From PALSA-1336 sp038203095 (lineage in GTDB: Bacteria > Patescibacteriota > Doudnabacteria > UBA920), in contig JBBREH010000037.1 in NCBI GenBank assembly GCA_038203095.1, positions 1-12,521 of the forward strand: a DNA stretch of 12,521 nt. The letters run 5' to 3'. Positions within the stretch are counted from its first letter, which is position 1. Each line of letters starts with the position of its first letter. Positions 12,157 to 12,521 of this stretch are shown here, piece after piece. The position numbers and the translations under genes are program-made. Under the pieces are notes generated by a model. That model made no database searches. It saw only the letters and a list, made by a program, of their open reading frames with translations, and was not told the DNA's origin.

Positions 12157-12190
12157 TTTCCGCCAGAGGCGGATCCGCCTATGGCGGAAA
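12157..12190. repeat. 34-bp near-perfect palindrome in the GSII leader
   Basis: TTTCCGCCA, AGGCGG and their complements form a palindrome centred on GATC (12172-12175) with a single mismatched pair (12166/12181). It lies 38-71 nt upstream of the synthetase ATG and probably within its mRNA leader. The sequence looks like a recurrent GC-rich palindromic repeat of CPR-type genomes (from memory). Confidence 0.75.
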
Positions 12191-12202
12191 GATTAAAGAA
12201 AG

Positions 12203-12229
12203 ATTGTAGCGCAGGCCATTGGCCTGCAA
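12203..12229 (-). promoter_or_regulatory. Possible GSII promoter with a palindrome in the spacer
   Basis: On the minus strand TTGCAG (12224-12229) and TACAAT (12203-12208) are separated by 15 nt. A 17-nt palindrome (GCAGGCCA-T-TGGCCTGC, 12211-12227) covers most of the spacer and part of the -35. It could be an operator or simply another repeat. The short spacer lowers confidence. Confidence 0.3.
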
Positions 12230-12237
12230 TAAAACGC

Positions 12238-12288
12238 AAAAAACACCTATTTATGTACCGCTCCTAAGGGCTGGCTTTGGTGTTTTTT
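12238..12288. terminator. Bidirectional terminator between GSII and the right-edge gene
   Basis: AAAAAACACC (12238-12247) pairs with GGTGTTTTTT (12279-12288) around a 31-nt loop that contains a weak inner stem; T runs follow on both strands (eight T on the plus strand). On the minus strand it lies about 110 nt past the stop of the transposase-like gene and would insulate GSII from it. The stretch 12289-12397 holds no gene that I can see. Confidence 0.6.
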
Positions 12289-12397
12289 TTGAGTTTGATA
12301 ATTTAGTTTTTGATAAGATTATTTTAACAGATGGAAAGCAGATGTCAAATTGGGGATAAAAGGGGGTCGCATGGAATTTTGGGTATAATACTTAATT

Positions 12398-12520
12398 CTA
12401 GTGCTTAGGATTTGCTAAAATCTCCTGGATGAGTTTGTATCGTCGATGCCTTTTTAGTCCTCGATGGATTCTCAATAAATCTTTCAAGTGACTAAAACTG
12501 CCGTCCAAGGAATTGGTAGT
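12398..12520 (-). CDS. C-terminus of a probable transposase (partial, runs off the window)
   Basis: The minus strand is open from the window edge to a TAG at 12398-12400, giving 40 residues with the block TNSLDGSFSHLKDLLRIHRG followed by a basic helix (LKRHRRYKLIQEILANPKH). A T-N-S-[LI]-[ED]-G-x-F-S-x-L-K block followed by RxHRGL is what I would expect at the C-terminus of DDE-type transposases, where the acidic residue before Gly is the last catalytic position; here it would be Asp. The family assignment is from pattern memory only. The start and catalytic core lie outside the window. The element's end probably falls between 12340 and 12397. Confidence 0.55.
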   Translation of the reverse strand, partial: TTNSLDGSFSHLKDLLRIHRGLKRHRRYKLIQEILANPKH

Positions 12521-12521
12521 A

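Noticed and set aside
12384..12389. TATAAT on the plus strand near the right edge
   Set aside because: No -35 match and no plus-strand gene follows in the window; the stretch ahead is the minus-strand transposase-like frame.
1..12521. CRISPR array or defence system
   Set aside because: No regularly spaced direct repeats and no cas, toxin-antitoxin or restriction gene were found; repeats here are palindromic and dispersed.

Overview
The window reads like a chromosomal piece of a small-genome, AT-rich bacterium, most likely Candidatus Patescibacteria (CPR, Parcubacteria-like). This is inferred from the mix of DUF5666 proteins, a stand-alone mannose-6-phosphate-isomerase cupin, a eukaryotic-type (GSII) glutamine synthetase, many short palindromic repeats, few Shine-Dalgarno sites, and extended -10 promoters placed directly after terminators. 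TGA is used as an ordinary stop, so the code is not the UGA=Gly code of Gracilibacteria. No lineage marker gene is present, so the assignment is tentative.

Layout. 1-2225: two DUF5666 genes (one plus strand without a signal peptide, one minus strand with one) flank a minus-strand DoxX-type membrane protein, with a 164-bp inverted-repeat element between the convergent genes. 2413-3776: a DUF1697 protein and a class I glutamine amidotransferase, both minus strand, separated by a perfect 16-bp-stem hairpin. 3900-4389: a tRNA transcription unit with a textbook promoter and a terminator. An intact tRNA-Gln(TTG) sits between a 5' fragment and a 3' fragment of the same tRNA, and is itself enclosed by a 19-bp inverted repeat. 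4391-7183: a plus-strand run of a YbjQ-family gene, a small membrane protein, a HAD phosphatase, a YciI-family gene and a PAP2-type membrane enzyme. 7146-7775 is an M23 peptidase (minus), 7817-8716 an EamA transporter (plus), 8803-9792 an adenosine-deaminase-like amidohydrolase (minus). 9960-10773 is a two-gene plus-strand unit (isomerase cupin and an unknown protein). 11001-12119 is glutamine synthetase (minus). The right edge holds the C-terminus of what looks like a transposase.

The genes do not form one pathway; this is a patchwork of single-gene and two-gene units with frequent strand switches. The most striking content is structural. The YbjQ gene is frameshifted by a perfect 13-bp tandem duplication. 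The YciI gene is split after codon 5 by a 95-bp insert bounded by TTATTA direct repeats. The tRNA-Gln gene lies between two halves of a broken copy. Palindromic elements lie in at least five intergenic gaps. Together these suggest a stretch shaped by small non-coding mobile or repeat elements. I found no CRISPR array, rRNA gene or complete insertion sequence.
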